Part shown: one piece after another, positions 1 through 9,211 of the stretch
Position numbering within the stretch: the first letter of the stretch is position 1
How the letters are laid out: each line of letters starts with the position of its first letter
Translations under genes and position numbers: made by a program
Notes under the pieces: model-generated
Seen by the model: the letters and a program-made list of their open reading frames with translations, nothing else
Databases searched by the model: none
Told to the model about the DNA's origin: nothing
NCBI GenBank assembly: GCA_963667535.2
Contig: CAXXDU010000002.1
Location: forward strand, 62,001-126,000
Direction of reading: 5' to 3'
DNA length: 64,000 bases
From: UBA5614 sp963667535
GTDB lineage: Bacteria; Cloacimonadota; Cloacimonadia; Cloacimonadales; Cloacimonadaceae

Positions 1-2008
1 CTCTGGAATAATTACTTTCATTATCATTGATCCAGATAAAATACCTGCCGATCAATTGTTCAGGATGACAATTAAAGTACTGATTATCTGGCGTATAATG
101 AGATATCAGAATCCCGTTTTCACCCCACATTTTGGTATTGTTTTCAATTTTTTGTCCATACAGATAACGACAATTTACCGGATATTGTGGTAACTGTACC
201 GTTACATTCTGTGCCCAGGAGATATAGATTGCTCCCTCGGAGTAACTAATTTTAGCAGATTCATAGGAATAGCCCGCATCTTGTGATATCAGCATACCAT
301 CATCACCCCAAAGCCTGCTGCCATTTACATCTATTAGCTGAGTTTTTACTGAAGCTCCTTCAATCCATACTATAGCTATTTTTCCATCAGGAAGAGTTAT
401 TGCAGAGGGATATTGTTGATTATCTACAGGGGGATTAGTGATTGGACTGCCATTCTCTTCCAGAATAGTTCCACCATAAGGATTGATTACCTGGTAATAT
501 AGTCTGATATCACGATAACTCTTCCGAAAATCTTCCCAGATAATGACTACATCATTGTTTCTTCTTAGTGTTATGGGTGAACTAACGTCACCATCATTGC
601 CCTCAAATAGTCTTTCTCCTCCAACAGGATTATAGGAGTTGCCGGCAGGGAATAGCATTTTATAATAAATCTCCATTGACCCGCTTCTTTCGTCCTGCCA
701 GGCAATAAATATTTGATTGTTAGTCAATTTTATCAATGGATATAGATGCCTGCCATCTACATTACAAACAGGAGTTCCACCGGTTATCCAGTCAGCTATT
801 CCAATGCTGTTTATGTGCTGAGCATATATATCCCTGTTATCATCACCACCATCCCGCGCATCACACCAGGCTATGTAACATCCTCCGTTGGTATCAGGTG
901 TCATTCTGATTTCACCCTGGTAGCTTTCATTGATGCATACAGGGATGCCTGTAGAATACCATAATTTACTACCTGCTAAATCGAGTTTCTGGGCATAGAT
1001 ATCAGTTTGAAGTCCACTCCTATCATCTTCCCAGGCTATGATTACTGAGGTGCTATCAGCAACTATCATTCTGTAATCCAAGTAATTCCTCGTCTGCAAA
1101 GTCTGGCTATCAGAATTTATTGTAATAGGAGAATCCCATAATGCGCTACCGGATAAGCTGATCCTTTGAGCTTTAATATATGAGACCGGGTTATTTTCGT
1201 CTGCAGTATAGCCATGCCAGGTTACTATAAATGATGTTCTATCCGGAGATGATACCATTACCTGATGGATGTAATTTGATACAGAATTTTCGACTGTGTA
1301 GCTCCAATCTTGCAGGCCACCGGGCAATATCCGACTCACATTGACTTCTTTCTGAGTGTAATCTCCGATAACATATGAACAAATTAAACCACCCAGATTA
1401 TCTGTAACAGTTGAAACCTCACTCACTTCAGTTGATATCGTTATTCCATTAACCTGCCAGGCAAAGCTGCCATTACTGTTGATTTTCTGGGCATAAAGAT
1501 TTGCTATTCCGGAAGCATTATATACCCAGGTGATATATGCACCCCCGTTATTATCGGATATGATATCTACAGATTCATAATGTTGCACTACCGAAGATAC
1601 TGTTATTCCATTATTCTGCCAAAGCAGTTGTCCAGAACTACTTATTTTTTGAGCTTTAAGTATTAATTGCTCATAATCATGATATTCCAGATATGTGATG
1701 ATAAAATTGCCATCCGAGGTCTTTGTAATCATTGGAGATACATGGTAATACGGACTGGAGTCTATATTTAAAGATTGAGTCCAGGCATGAGTACCTGTCC
1801 ACCATACTTTTTCAGCAAATATGCATCTTTTACCCAGATGACTATCCGACCATGCATAAATCATCCCACCGTCGTTAGTTTCTGCACCACATCTGTTCCA
1901 GTTTGCATTGGTCACTTTTGTTAATTGAACCGGATTTTCCCATAATTGGGCAGCAAATAAACCAATAGTTATACTAATTATCAGAACGAATAATAGGAAT
2001 TTCTTCAT
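1..2008 (-). CDS. Giant secreted repeat protein, C-terminus cut by window edge
   Basis: The minus strand is open from an ATG at 2008 to base 1 (669 codons), so the gene is partial. It begins with a typical signal peptide (MKKFLLFVLIISITIGLFA) and then shows the same beginning as the next gene (QLWENPVQL, later NWNRCGAE against DWNRCGAV). Repeats of roughly 50-60 residues contain D-I-Y-A-Q-K, then G-x-x-L-W and G-x-P-V-C, for example near bases 900-1010. The repeats suggest a beta-propeller-like extracellular domain; that is inference. A sorting domain like that of its neighbour is expected beyond the edge. Two ATGs stand in tandem (2011 and 2008); 2008 gives the same spacing to GGAG as in the neighbour. 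It is a paralogue of 2082-5171 by tandem duplication. Cargo and function are unknown; it is probably surface-attached or released. Confidence 0.85.
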   Translation of the reverse strand, partial: MKKFLLFVLIISITIGLFAAQLWENPVQLTKVTNANWNRCGAETNDGGMIYAWSDSHLGKRCIFAEKVWWTGTHAWTQSLNIDSSPYYHVSPMITKTSDGNFIITYLEYHDYEQLILKAQKISSSGQLLWQNNGITVSSVVQHYESVDIISDNNGGAYITWVYNASGIANLYAQKINSNGSFAWQVNGITISTEVSEVSTVTDNLGGLICSYVIGDYTQKEVNVSRILPGGLQDWSYTVENSVSNYIHQVMVSSPDRTSFIVTWHGYTADENNPVSYIKAQRISLSGSALWDSPITINSDSQTLQTRNYLDYRMIVADSTSVIIAWEDDRSGLQTDIYAQKLDLAGSKLWYSTGIPVCINESYQGEIRMTPDTNGGCYIAWCDARDGGDDNRDIYAQHINSIGIADWITGGTPVCNVDGRHLYPLIKLTNNQIFIAWQDERSGSMEIYYKMLFPAGNSYNPVGGERLFEGNDGDVSSPITLRRNNDVVIIWEDFRKSYRDIRLYYQVINPYGGTILEENGSPITNPPVDNQQYPSAITLPDGKIAIVWIEGASVKTQLIDVNGSRLWGDDGMLISQDAGYSYESAKISYSEGAIYISWAQNVTVQLPQYPVNCRYLYGQKIENNTKMWGENGILISHYTPDNQYFNCHPEQLIGRYFIWINDNESNYSR

Positions 2009-2081
2009 CATTTCCTCCAGTTTAATAAAAAAAAGTTATTCAGTAACTGTGCTCCAATATTCTATGTTACTATACTGCGCA

Positions 2082-5000
2082 CTACTTCAATAAGACCATC
2101 TTCCTGGTCTGAGTGGTATTTCCACTGGATAGACGATACATATAAACACCGGAAGCAACTGACTTATTGTTGTTGTCTTTACCATTCCAGGTGAAGCTAT
2201 GTGTGCCTTTATCCAGCAGACCGTCATGTATGGTTCTGACCTTTTGTCCTTTTTGATTGTAAATGGTCAGGGTTGCAGATGATTTTGAATTTAAACTAAA
2301 GCTGATATTAGTAGTGGGATTAAAGGGATTGGGATAGTTTTGTTCAAGTCTTACTGCTGCAGGAGTCTGAGTTTCATCATCAATTGCCACAAACTCATTA
2401 GACAGCTTTTGTGCATACAAGCTATAGTATTCATAAGGCTCTTCATCACATCTTGTAGAATTGGAATAATAGTCAGAATCAATCCAAAACAGATAAGCTT
2501 CATTGCCAACCACAGCCAATCTTGGTTGTGCCTGGAGGTCAATATCGGAGTTCAGACAAATACCCGAATTACTCCCTGTTAAGCTTCCATTGGGATTGAT
2601 ATAACGATAATATATATCCTTCTGTGACCAATAGCTGGTAGATGAATCCAAAGATGATTGTTCCCATGCAGCCAGCATACTGCCATCGGCGAATTTCACA
2701 GGATAAAGATAATTGGCTGATAATGAACTTGTCTGTAAAGAAACAGGATACCCTGATTCTCCCAAAAGCACTTCTCCGTTCAAATCAATTTTCTGAATCT
2801 TGTTAAAAGAGGTTAATGAGGAGGAACGCTCTGTCCAAAAAATCGTAATCTCATCATTTTCATTTATTAGAGATATGGCATCAGCTTCGTAAACTGAATC
2901 TGAAAGAGCCAATCCGGCGGAATTCCACTGCACCCCACCCTGAGATGAAATTAACTGGGCATAAACAGTTTTTACATAATCTATGCGCAAATCAAGCCAG
3001 GCGACAAACAAACCAGCGCTGGTCTTTATGGATTGTGGAATATATTGTTTTGTGCTCCAATCCCAGTGGTTTGAAACGCGGATTCCTTCATTTAGCCATC
3101 CGGCTGCAGTTGAGCCGTCAGCATTGACAAGCTTGGCTGCGAGGGTTTGATATGAGAAAGTATCGGGATCAAGACTATACTGAGACCAAACATAATATCT
3201 GCCTGCCAGGTTTTCCAATTCAAGTTCTACTAATTCACCTTCACCGGGGTTGCAAACAGAAATCATCATACCATCTGCTCCCCATTGTTTTTGGTTATCA
3301 ATAATTTTTTGCCCGAATACACGCATAAACTGCCTTGCACCATTAGGAGTAGAAACAGACTCAATTTGTGTCCATCCTATGTAAAAGGCTCCATCTTCAT
3401 AACTAATTTTGGGTGATTTTTGTAAAATGGGAACACTTTCAGTAACGTACATGCCATAGTCACCCCATAGTCTATTGCCGTTCGCATCAATTAACTGGGC
3501 TTTTACGCGGGAGAAACTCTCATCCCAGACTATAGCAATTTTATCGTCAGGGGTGACAACTGCTGAGAAATTGTTTTGCCAGTATCCAGTACCGGAAAGC
3601 AGTGCTACTTGCTTGCCATTGGCTTCAAGGTCACAAGTGCCGTCAGGATTAAGAAACTGAAAGTAAATCAGGACACCCGATTGTGGATTACGATAGTCTG
3701 ACCATAAGACCACGGTATCATTGGACCTTGCCAAGGTGATAGTTGAGCTGTAATCTATACCTCCACCCAAACCCTGATAAATCAGCTTTCCATTCACAGT
3801 CAATAAGGGATTACCCAAGGCATTCAGAACCTGATAATACATACCGGGCGAGCCGTTGCGCTCATCAATCCAGCCTACAAATATATTGTTGTTGATTATG
3901 CGAATCATCGGAGCAGATTGCGAATTTGGAGCTACACAGATAGGTTTGCCCTGCAATTCCCAAAGCGCAGAACCGGTTGAGGAAAAGTGTTGAGCATAGA
4001 TATCGGTATATAAGGTATCTCTGCCATCATCCCAGACAATGTAGCATCCACCGGTATTATCAGAGACAAGGCGTAGATTACTTTGACCCAACATTTCTGT
4101 ACATACAGGAGCACCATCATTATTCCACAGCAAAGTGCCGTCAGCACTCACTTTTTGTGCATATATATCAGGATAGCTTGTACCGTCCCTGTAATCGCTC
4201 CAGGCTATGATTACGCTATTATCACCCGAAGCTGTAATGCGTGGATCTATTTGCGTGCTGGAATTAATATTACCACTATCAGCATAAACACAGACAGGAG
4301 ATGCCCATTTGAAGTTACCATTTACATCAAACCGCTGAACAAAAATGTCAGGGTCATTATTTCCTGAATCAGGATATTCTGACCAGGTAATCACAAATGA
4401 ACTGTCATCAATTGCACACATCTGAAGAGGTTGGTTGTTATCATTGAGTCCTATTGCAAGAGGTTCAGACCATGCAGTCTGACCACTGGATAAAATTCTT
4501 TTCAGACTAATAGTATATGTGCCAGTAGTAAATTTACTTGCTAAGATTAACCCTCCGGACATATCAGGATTCATCGTAAATAACCCGGATTCACCCGCTA
4601 GAGACATACCGTCTGCTAACCAGAGGGCATTGCCAAAGCCGTCCAGATGCTGTCCATAAATATGATAATCTGCATTTCTGCTGTCAACCCAAACAAGATA
4701 AGCGCCATTATTGTTATCAGCCAATATCTCGTACGAAAACACTATCTGGGCGACATTACAGACAGGTATTCCCCCTGCAGACCAGAGTATTTGACCGTTG
4801 GAAGTAATTTTTTGTGCTCTGATATTCATCTCACCACTTGGTATTATTTCCAACCAGGCGATGACAAAATTATTATCTGTAGTTCTGGTTATCACAGGAT
4901 GAGTTTGGGGAAAAGGTTTATTTTCGACAACAATAGGTTGCTGCCAGAGTAATGTTCCGGAGGCAGTTACTTTCTGGGCATAAATATCACAATCTCCACG

Positions 5001-5171
5001 CTTCGTGCTAGTCCAGACGTAAATCATGTTTCCATCAGCAGTTACTGCACCACAACGATTCCAGTCAACCTGATCATTCTGACGTATTCCCACAGGGTCT
5101 TCCCATAATGGAACAGCAAATAAACTAAAAATCATACAACATACAATTGCTAATAAAATGAATTGTTTCAT
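2082..5171 (-). CDS. Giant secreted repeat protein with FlgD-like C-terminal sorting domain
   Basis: This 1029-residue exported protein has a signal peptide at residues 1-19 and then about 900 residues of degenerate repeats of the form (D/I)-I-Y-A-Q-K ... G-x-x-L-W-x-x-x-G-x-P-V-C, seen at least seven times in the N-terminal half. The last 85 residues form a FlgD-like/Por-type secretion domain: it opens with QNYPNPFNPTTNISFSL, has the W-N-G-K-D and S-G-V-Y-M-Y-R-L signatures and ends RKMVLLK. In FCB bacteria such domains direct export by a type IX-like route; the cargo role here is unknown. GGAG lies 6 bases before the ATG. The gene is head-to-tail with its paralogue (73 bases apart). Possible roles are adhesion, polymer binding or surface layer; none can be proved from sequence. 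Confidence 0.9.
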   Translation of the reverse strand: MKQFILLAIVCCMIFSLFAVPLWEDPVGIRQNDQVDWNRCGAVTADGNMIYVWTSTKRGDCDIYAQKVTASGTLLWQQPIVVENKPFPQTHPVITRTTDNNFVIAWLEIIPSGEMNIRAQKITSNGQILWSAGGIPVCNVAQIVFSYEILADNNNGAYLVWVDSRNADYHIYGQHLDGFGNALWLADGMSLAGESGLFTMNPDMSGGLILASKFTTGTYTISLKRILSSGQTAWSEPLAIGLNDNNQPLQMCAIDDSSFVITWSEYPDSGNNDPDIFVQRFDVNGNFKWASPVCVYADSGNINSSTQIDPRITASGDNSVIIAWSDYRDGTSYPDIYAQKVSADGTLLWNNDGAPVCTEMLGQSNLRLVSDNTGGCYIVWDDGRDTLYTDIYAQHFSSTGSALWELQGKPICVAPNSQSAPMIRIINNNIFVGWIDERNGSPGMYYQVLNALGNPLLTVNGKLIYQGLGGGIDYSSTITLARSNDTVVLWSDYRNPQSGVLIYFQFLNPDGTCDLEANGKQVALLSGTGYWQNNFSAVVTPDDKIAIVWDESFSRVKAQLIDANGNRLWGDYGMYVTESVPILQKSPKISYEDGAFYIGWTQIESVSTPNGARQFMRVFGQKIIDNQKQWGADGMMISVCNPGEGELVELELENLAGRYYVWSQYSLDPDTFSYQTLAAKLVNADGSTAAGWLNEGIRVSNHWDWSTKQYIPQSIKTSAGLFVAWLDLRIDYVKTVYAQLISSQGGVQWNSAGLALSDSVYEADAISLINENDEITIFWTERSSSLTSFNKIQKIDLNGEVLLGESGYPVSLQTSSLSANYLYPVKFADGSMLAAWEQSSLDSSTSYWSQKDIYYRYINPNGSLTGSNSGICLNSDIDLQAQPRLAVVGNEAYLFWIDSDYYSNSTRCDEEPYEYYSLYAQKLSNEFVAIDDETQTPAAVRLEQNYPNPFNPTTNISFSLNSKSSATLTIYNQKGQKVRTIHDGLLDKGTHSFTWNGKDNNNKSVASGVYMYRLSSGNTTQTRKMVLLK

Positions 5172-5601
5172 CGTTTTCTCCAGTTTTGTGCTAAACGTTT
5201 TACAGATTGTCCCTGCAACAAATCAATTCGCAGCAGAACTAAAACACATATACTTATTCAATTGCTATTTAAAAAGAAAATATATAGCACGCCGTGTTCC
5301 ATATTACACTTTATTTGACTTCAGGGTTCTAGCGTATGTTCAATTGATTTTCATTCTTTCATTCTTCTTTTGTTCCTCATTTGTTCCTCATTTATCCCTT
5401 ATCCAATCCGCGGGAGATACACAGGAGATGGACGGGTCATATACGGGTGCGACCCGTATATGACCCGTATATCATTGGTTCTGCTCTTGTGGATCTGTTA
5501 AGGAAAATATAGGGAATGAGCAGGATAGTAAAAATGGGAGAGGAGTCGTTTTCAATTGACAGGGTAGGGACAATGTTAAAAATCGGCTTTGGAGTATGGG
5601 A
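5172..5601. other. Intergenic region between divergent genes
   Basis: About 430 bases lie between the start of the minus-strand repeat protein and the start of the plus-strand ABC gene. Besides the perfect palindrome at 5432-5468 I see no convincing sigma-70 promoter and no gene; reading frames here have no ribosome-binding site. The stretch at 5505-5545 was checked for a cobalamin riboswitch and does not match the conserved core. Confidence 0.5.
5432..5468. repeat. Perfect 17-bp inverted repeat with 3-base loop
   Basis: Arms 5432-5448 and 5452-5468 are exact reverse complements around a GCG loop. Each arm itself contains ACGGGT twice (or ACCCGT on the other side), so the element is four copies of a 6-base word in mirrored order. 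There is no T-run after it, so it is not a standard terminator. It could be an operator for the TonB/ABC genes downstream or a dispersed palindrome. Confidence 0.85.
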
Positions 5602-6387
5602 ATGATTGAGTTTAAAGATGTTTGCAGCGGATATGACCGGAAAGATGTTTTAAAGGATGTTTCGCTTTCCATTGCAGATAGTGATTTCACTGTAATACTG
5701 GGTCCTAACGGAGCAGGAAAATCCACTCTTTTATATACTCTGATTGGCTATTTACCCTTGCGGAAAGGCAGTATTTTAATCAAAGGCAAAGCTCTGGAGC
5801 AGTGGCACAAGAAAGAACTGGCAAAAGTCATAGCGCTTATTCCACAGGAAACAGCCATGCCTTTTGACTATACAGTTGAAGAAATGGTTTTAATGGGGCG
5901 TTATCCCTGGCTGGAACTGATGCAAAGCTGGTCAAAGCAAGACAGGGACATTGTGAAAGAAATCATAGATAAACTTGATTTGACAGAGCTTACTAACCGG
6001 TACTTTTCCCAACTCAGTGGTGGAGAAAAGCAGCGTGTATTATTAGCCAGAGCATTAGCACAACAAACGGAAGTTATTCTGCTGGACGAATCCCTTTCCC
6101 AACTGGACATCAATCATCAGATAGAAATGATGCAGTTATTGTCCGAAATCAATCGTGATGAGGGGAAGACAATAATTCTTATCTCGCATCATATCAATCT
6201 GGCAGCGAATGTAGCTTCGCACCTTATCTTTCTTAAAGATGGAAAGCTCCTGGCAAACGGCAGTCCTGACGAAGTGCTCACTCAAATGCAATTGAAGAAA
6301 CTCTTTGGGGTTGATTTGACCTTGCAGACCAATCCTTTATCAAACAGACCCAATCTGGTATTTCCGGGGATAAATCCCGCACCTTAA
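5602..6387 (+). CDS. ABC transporter ATP-binding protein, FecE/BtuD type
   Basis: This cytoplasmic ATPase should power an importer for an iron-siderophore, haem or cobalamin. Counting from the ATG at 5602, Walker A (GPNGAGKS) is at residues 34-41, the Q-loop glutamine near 82, the signature LSGGE at 138-142 and Walker B LLDES ending near 164, with Asp162 and Glu163. The family usually has DEP, so Ser in place of Pro is a small deviation. The start at 5602 is preferred over 5596 because GGAG then sits 7 bases upstream instead of 1. The stop overlaps the next gene's ATG by one base, so it is translationally coupled to a TonB receptor. No permease or binding protein is adjacent, which is unusual. 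Substrate is not determinable. Confidence 0.9.
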   Translation: MIEFKDVCSGYDRKDVLKDVSLSIADSDFTVILGPNGAGKSTLLYTLIGYLPLRKGSILIKGKALEQWHKKELAKVIALIPQETAMPFDYTVEEMVLMGRYPWLELMQSWSKQDRDIVKEIIDKLDLTELTNRYFSQLSGGEKQRVLLARALAQQTEVILLDESLSQLDINHQIEMMQLLSEINRDEGKTIILISHHINLAANVASHLIFLKDGKLLANGSPDEVLTQMQLKKLFGVDLTLQTNPLSNRPNLVFPGINPAP

Positions 6388-8519
6388 TGAGACACATTTA
6401 CACTCCGCTACTCTTTATTGCCATCATAGTTTTCTTGGCACCAAGCTTATCAGCTATTAAAATAAATGCTCAGATTCTCAATAGCAAAGCTCAACCCATT
6501 GCAGATGTTACAGTTACTGACGGGCATAAACGCGTGTTTTCCAATACCAGAGGTTACTTTGCCATCACCACGGAGTCAGACTCCATTATTGTTTCCAAGC
6601 TGGGATATGCCCGGCAGACGCTCCTGGTGAAGCAAATCAATCCTACCATTACTCTGACAGAAAAACAGATAGTGCTTGCACCGGTAAAAGTGACGGAAAG
6701 CTATGCTACAGACATTAACGCTTTAGACAAGACTACCCTGAACACAGTCGCAACTGGAAGCGTTTCTCTGTCATCAGAACTACTACTCAAAGACAGCTCG
6801 GTTCATTCCAGTGCAACTAAGCTTTTGGGTGAAAATCAGACTCTATCCCTTCTGGGAAATCTGAGTCGCCACACTCTCGTCATGCTGGATAATGTGCCGT
6901 TAAATACCAATGGCGAAGCATTTGACCTGTCTTCACTGGCATGGGATACAATCAAACGTATCGAAATTGTCAAAGGTAATGCCTCTCTATATGGCGGAGC
7001 ATCTGCTATCGGTGGCATCATCTATCTTTATACAAACGATGTGAACATACCCAGTCCGCTTAAATTTGAGCGGCAAACATCTTATGGCTCATTCAGCCAA
7101 ATCAGACGGTTTTACATTTATGAACAAAAGTCTCCCATATTTAACTTTCGGGTCTCGATGAATAAACAATCCGCTAAGAATAATTTTACTTATGAACCTC
7201 GTCCCTGGTGGAATATCCACGGCAAACTCACCCGCCATAATAACAGCAAAAAACAGCAAGGCGTGGCTTTTCAGATGAACTCAATAATCAACAAGATTAA
7301 TTGGAACTACAATCTTGATACAGAGCAGATTTATCGGGAGCTTCCCGGTCCAGTGAACTTTCTGGATATCTATAAACAAGCCTTTCTGACCGGGCAAAAT
7401 TATAGGCAAAATCTGAATCTCAACTACCAGACAGACAGACTAAACAATTCTCTCATCCTCTGGCAGAATGAAGACAATACAGGATATAATAATACTCATG
7501 CCCCTAATCCGGTTTACCTGACTCATTACAGGCAAAAACAAGTGTCAATAGGTTTAAAAGACCAAGCTGTTTATAGTTTTGATCCTGCAGACGTGAGTCT
7601 GGGGCTGGAGCTTTCACGGCAAAGCTATGAACGCAGGGATTTACTCTTTCCCAGTCTTTCCATCGGGAAAACGAGCAGACAACAAGCAGCTATATCAGTA
7701 AAATCAAGTTTAGAAAGCAATGGACAGTTTCTGAGTAATAACTTGCAGGCAGGCATTCGTCTTGATGATGTGACTGAATTTGGCACATTTGCTTCCTGGC
7801 GGATAGAAGAACTGGTCAATACTGATACAGAAGTAGAACTTCAGGCAGGAGTAACTCTTGGCAACAGCTTTAGTTTACCTTCGTTTTATGACCTCTACTG
7901 GAAGGGTGATGCCCAGTCTCTGGGCAATCCTGACCTGGAGCCGGAAACATCTCTGGGTGGCAGCATCTGGGCAAAGGCTGGATATACCGGATATTCCATC
8001 AAAGCTGCTTATTATCAAAGTGAAGTAAAAAAACTTATCCAATGGCGTCAGACTTATCTGTATGGTACTGCCTGGAAACCCATCAACATCGGAAAAGCTG
8101 CTCTCAATAACTGGGAATTGGAAGCTAAAGCCAAGCCCTTTGATTGGATAAATCTGGATAGTTCACTTACCTTAACACAAGCAAAAGATAAAACTAATGA
8201 CAGCAAACATAACCTAACCTATACTCCTGATATCAGATGGATATCAGAAGCAGAGATTACCATTCATGATTTCAGGTTCAAACTAAATCTTGATTATACC
8301 GGTAAACAGTGGACAACTCCTGATAATCTGATTGACCCGGTACCGGCTGTTACCCTTGTAAATTCTGACATGGTTTACAAGTACGTATATAAACACTTAT
8401 CATCTGATATCTATCTGCAATTAAACAATCTGTTTGACAAGCAGTACGAAACCTATGCCTATGTTCCACAACCGGGATTTAACCTGATGTATGGAATAAC
8501 ATTCAGATATGAGATGTAA
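6387..8519 (+). CDS. TonB-dependent outer-membrane receptor
   Basis: A 710-residue outer-membrane receptor. A signal peptide (about residues 1-23) is followed by a carboxypeptidase-regulatory-like domain (about 24-95, including SNTRGYFAI), a plug domain (about 100-215, with IKRIEIVKGNASLYGG, the standard plug motif) and a 22-strand-type beta-barrel to the C-terminus, ending in aromatic-rich strands (PGFNLMYGITFRYEM). NPDLEPETS is the usual barrel loop motif. The length fits vitamin B12 or siderophore receptors. The ATG overlaps the stop of the ABC ATPase gene by one base and has no own ribosome-binding site, so translation should be coupled. Pairing with a FecE/BtuD-type ATPase points to iron chelate, haem or corrinoid uptake; which one is open. 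Confidence 0.92.
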   Translation: MRHIYTPLLFIAIIVFLAPSLSAIKINAQILNSKAQPIADVTVTDGHKRVFSNTRGYFAITTESDSIIVSKLGYARQTLLVKQINPTITLTEKQIVLAPVKVTESYATDINALDKTTLNTVATGSVSLSSELLLKDSSVHSSATKLLGENQTLSLLGNLSRHTLVMLDNVPLNTNGEAFDLSSLAWDTIKRIEIVKGNASLYGGASAIGGIIYLYTNDVNIPSPLKFERQTSYGSFSQIRRFYIYEQKSPIFNFRVSMNKQSAKNNFTYEPRPWWNIHGKLTRHNNSKKQQGVAFQMNSIINKINWNYNLDTEQIYRELPGPVNFLDIYKQAFLTGQNYRQNLNLNYQTDRLNNSLILWQNEDNTGYNNTHAPNPVYLTHYRQKQVSIGLKDQAVYSFDPADVSLGLELSRQSYERRDLLFPSLSIGKTSRQQAAISVKSSLESNGQFLSNNLQAGIRLDDVTEFGTFASWRIEELVNTDTEVELQAGVTLGNSFSLPSFYDLYWKGDAQSLGNPDLEPETSLGGSIWAKAGYTGYSIKAAYYQSEVKKLIQWRQTYLYGTAWKPINIGKAALNNWELEAKAKPFDWINLDSSLTLTQAKDKTNDSKHNLTYTPDIRWISEAEITIHDFRFKLNLDYTGKQWTTPDNLIDPVPAVTLVNSDMVYKYVYKHLSSDIYLQLNNLFDKQYETYAYVPQPGFNLMYGITFRYEM

Positions 8520-8536
8520 AGTCTTGAGAGGTTAAT

Positions 8537-9178
8537 ATGAGACACAGAATATTTCTCTGCATACTGCTAACGATTTTAGCTACAATGTGTTTGATTTCAA
8601 CTGGTTGCGAAAAGAATGGGAAAATCCGCATTGCCAATCGCACTTCTTATCCCTTATACGCAGTAGTTCTGGATACACCATATACAATTGCCCCGGGTTC
8701 TGATAGAAAGATAAATGTTACAACAGAAACACAATATCCTTTCACTAATGATGTGGGTAAATATGTAAGAGTCAGTTTGCAGGGTGAAACTTATCAAATC
8801 TGGGATGATTATTTGAGCAGGTATGTTGATAGTACATATGTTTGGGTCAATGCCGGTAAAACTACCAGTATTTATACTATGCCAAACCGTGCGAGTGTCA
8901 AAGTCAAAAATCAATCCGGACTGCATATCAAGCGTGTCATTGTAAGAAGAGTTGCCAGCCAGAATACAATAACAGATAACTATGAAGTGGATTTGGATAA
9001 CGGAGAAAGTTGGTATAAAGCTATTCCATTTGCAACAACAGGATATAACTTCTATTTAACTGCACAGGTAGTTTTTGATGACAACTCAATGCAATCTTAT
9101 GGCAATCAGCAGACAATTATGCATGTGGATGAACAGTTTTTGATAGAAGTTTTGCCGTTACCTGAAGGAGAAAAATAG
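8537..9178 (+). CDS. Lipoprotein of unknown function in TonB/ABC cluster
   Basis: A 213-residue protein with a lipoprotein signal peptide: hydrophobic residues 7-21 then the lipobox I-S-T-G-C with Cys24. The mature part reads as two beta-rich segments (about 30-110 and 115-205), each beginning with a short I-R-I-A-N-R or V-K-V-K-N-Q strand, suggesting a duplicated beta-sandwich; that is inference. GAGAGG stands just upstream of the ATG. It follows the TonB receptor by 17 bases and is probably co-transcribed, so a surface or periplasmic accessory role in uptake is possible. I do not recognise the family. Confidence 0.8.
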   Translation: MRHRIFLCILLTILATMCLISTGCEKNGKIRIANRTSYPLYAVVLDTPYTIAPGSDRKINVTTETQYPFTNDVGKYVRVSLQGETYQIWDDYLSRYVDSTYVWVNAGKTTSIYTMPNRASVKVKNQSGLHIKRVIVRRVASQNTITDNYEVDLDNGESWYKAIPFATTGYNFYLTAQVVFDDNSMQSYGNQQTIMHVDEQFLIEVLPLPEGEK

Positions 9179-9211
9179 CGTAGTTTTGATTTGGTTGTAA
9201 TGCCGGGCTAT

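Noticed and set aside
5505..5601. Possible cobalamin riboswitch before the ABC gene
   Set aside because: A fragment like TAGGGAA exists, but the rest of the conserved core and the pairing partners are absent.
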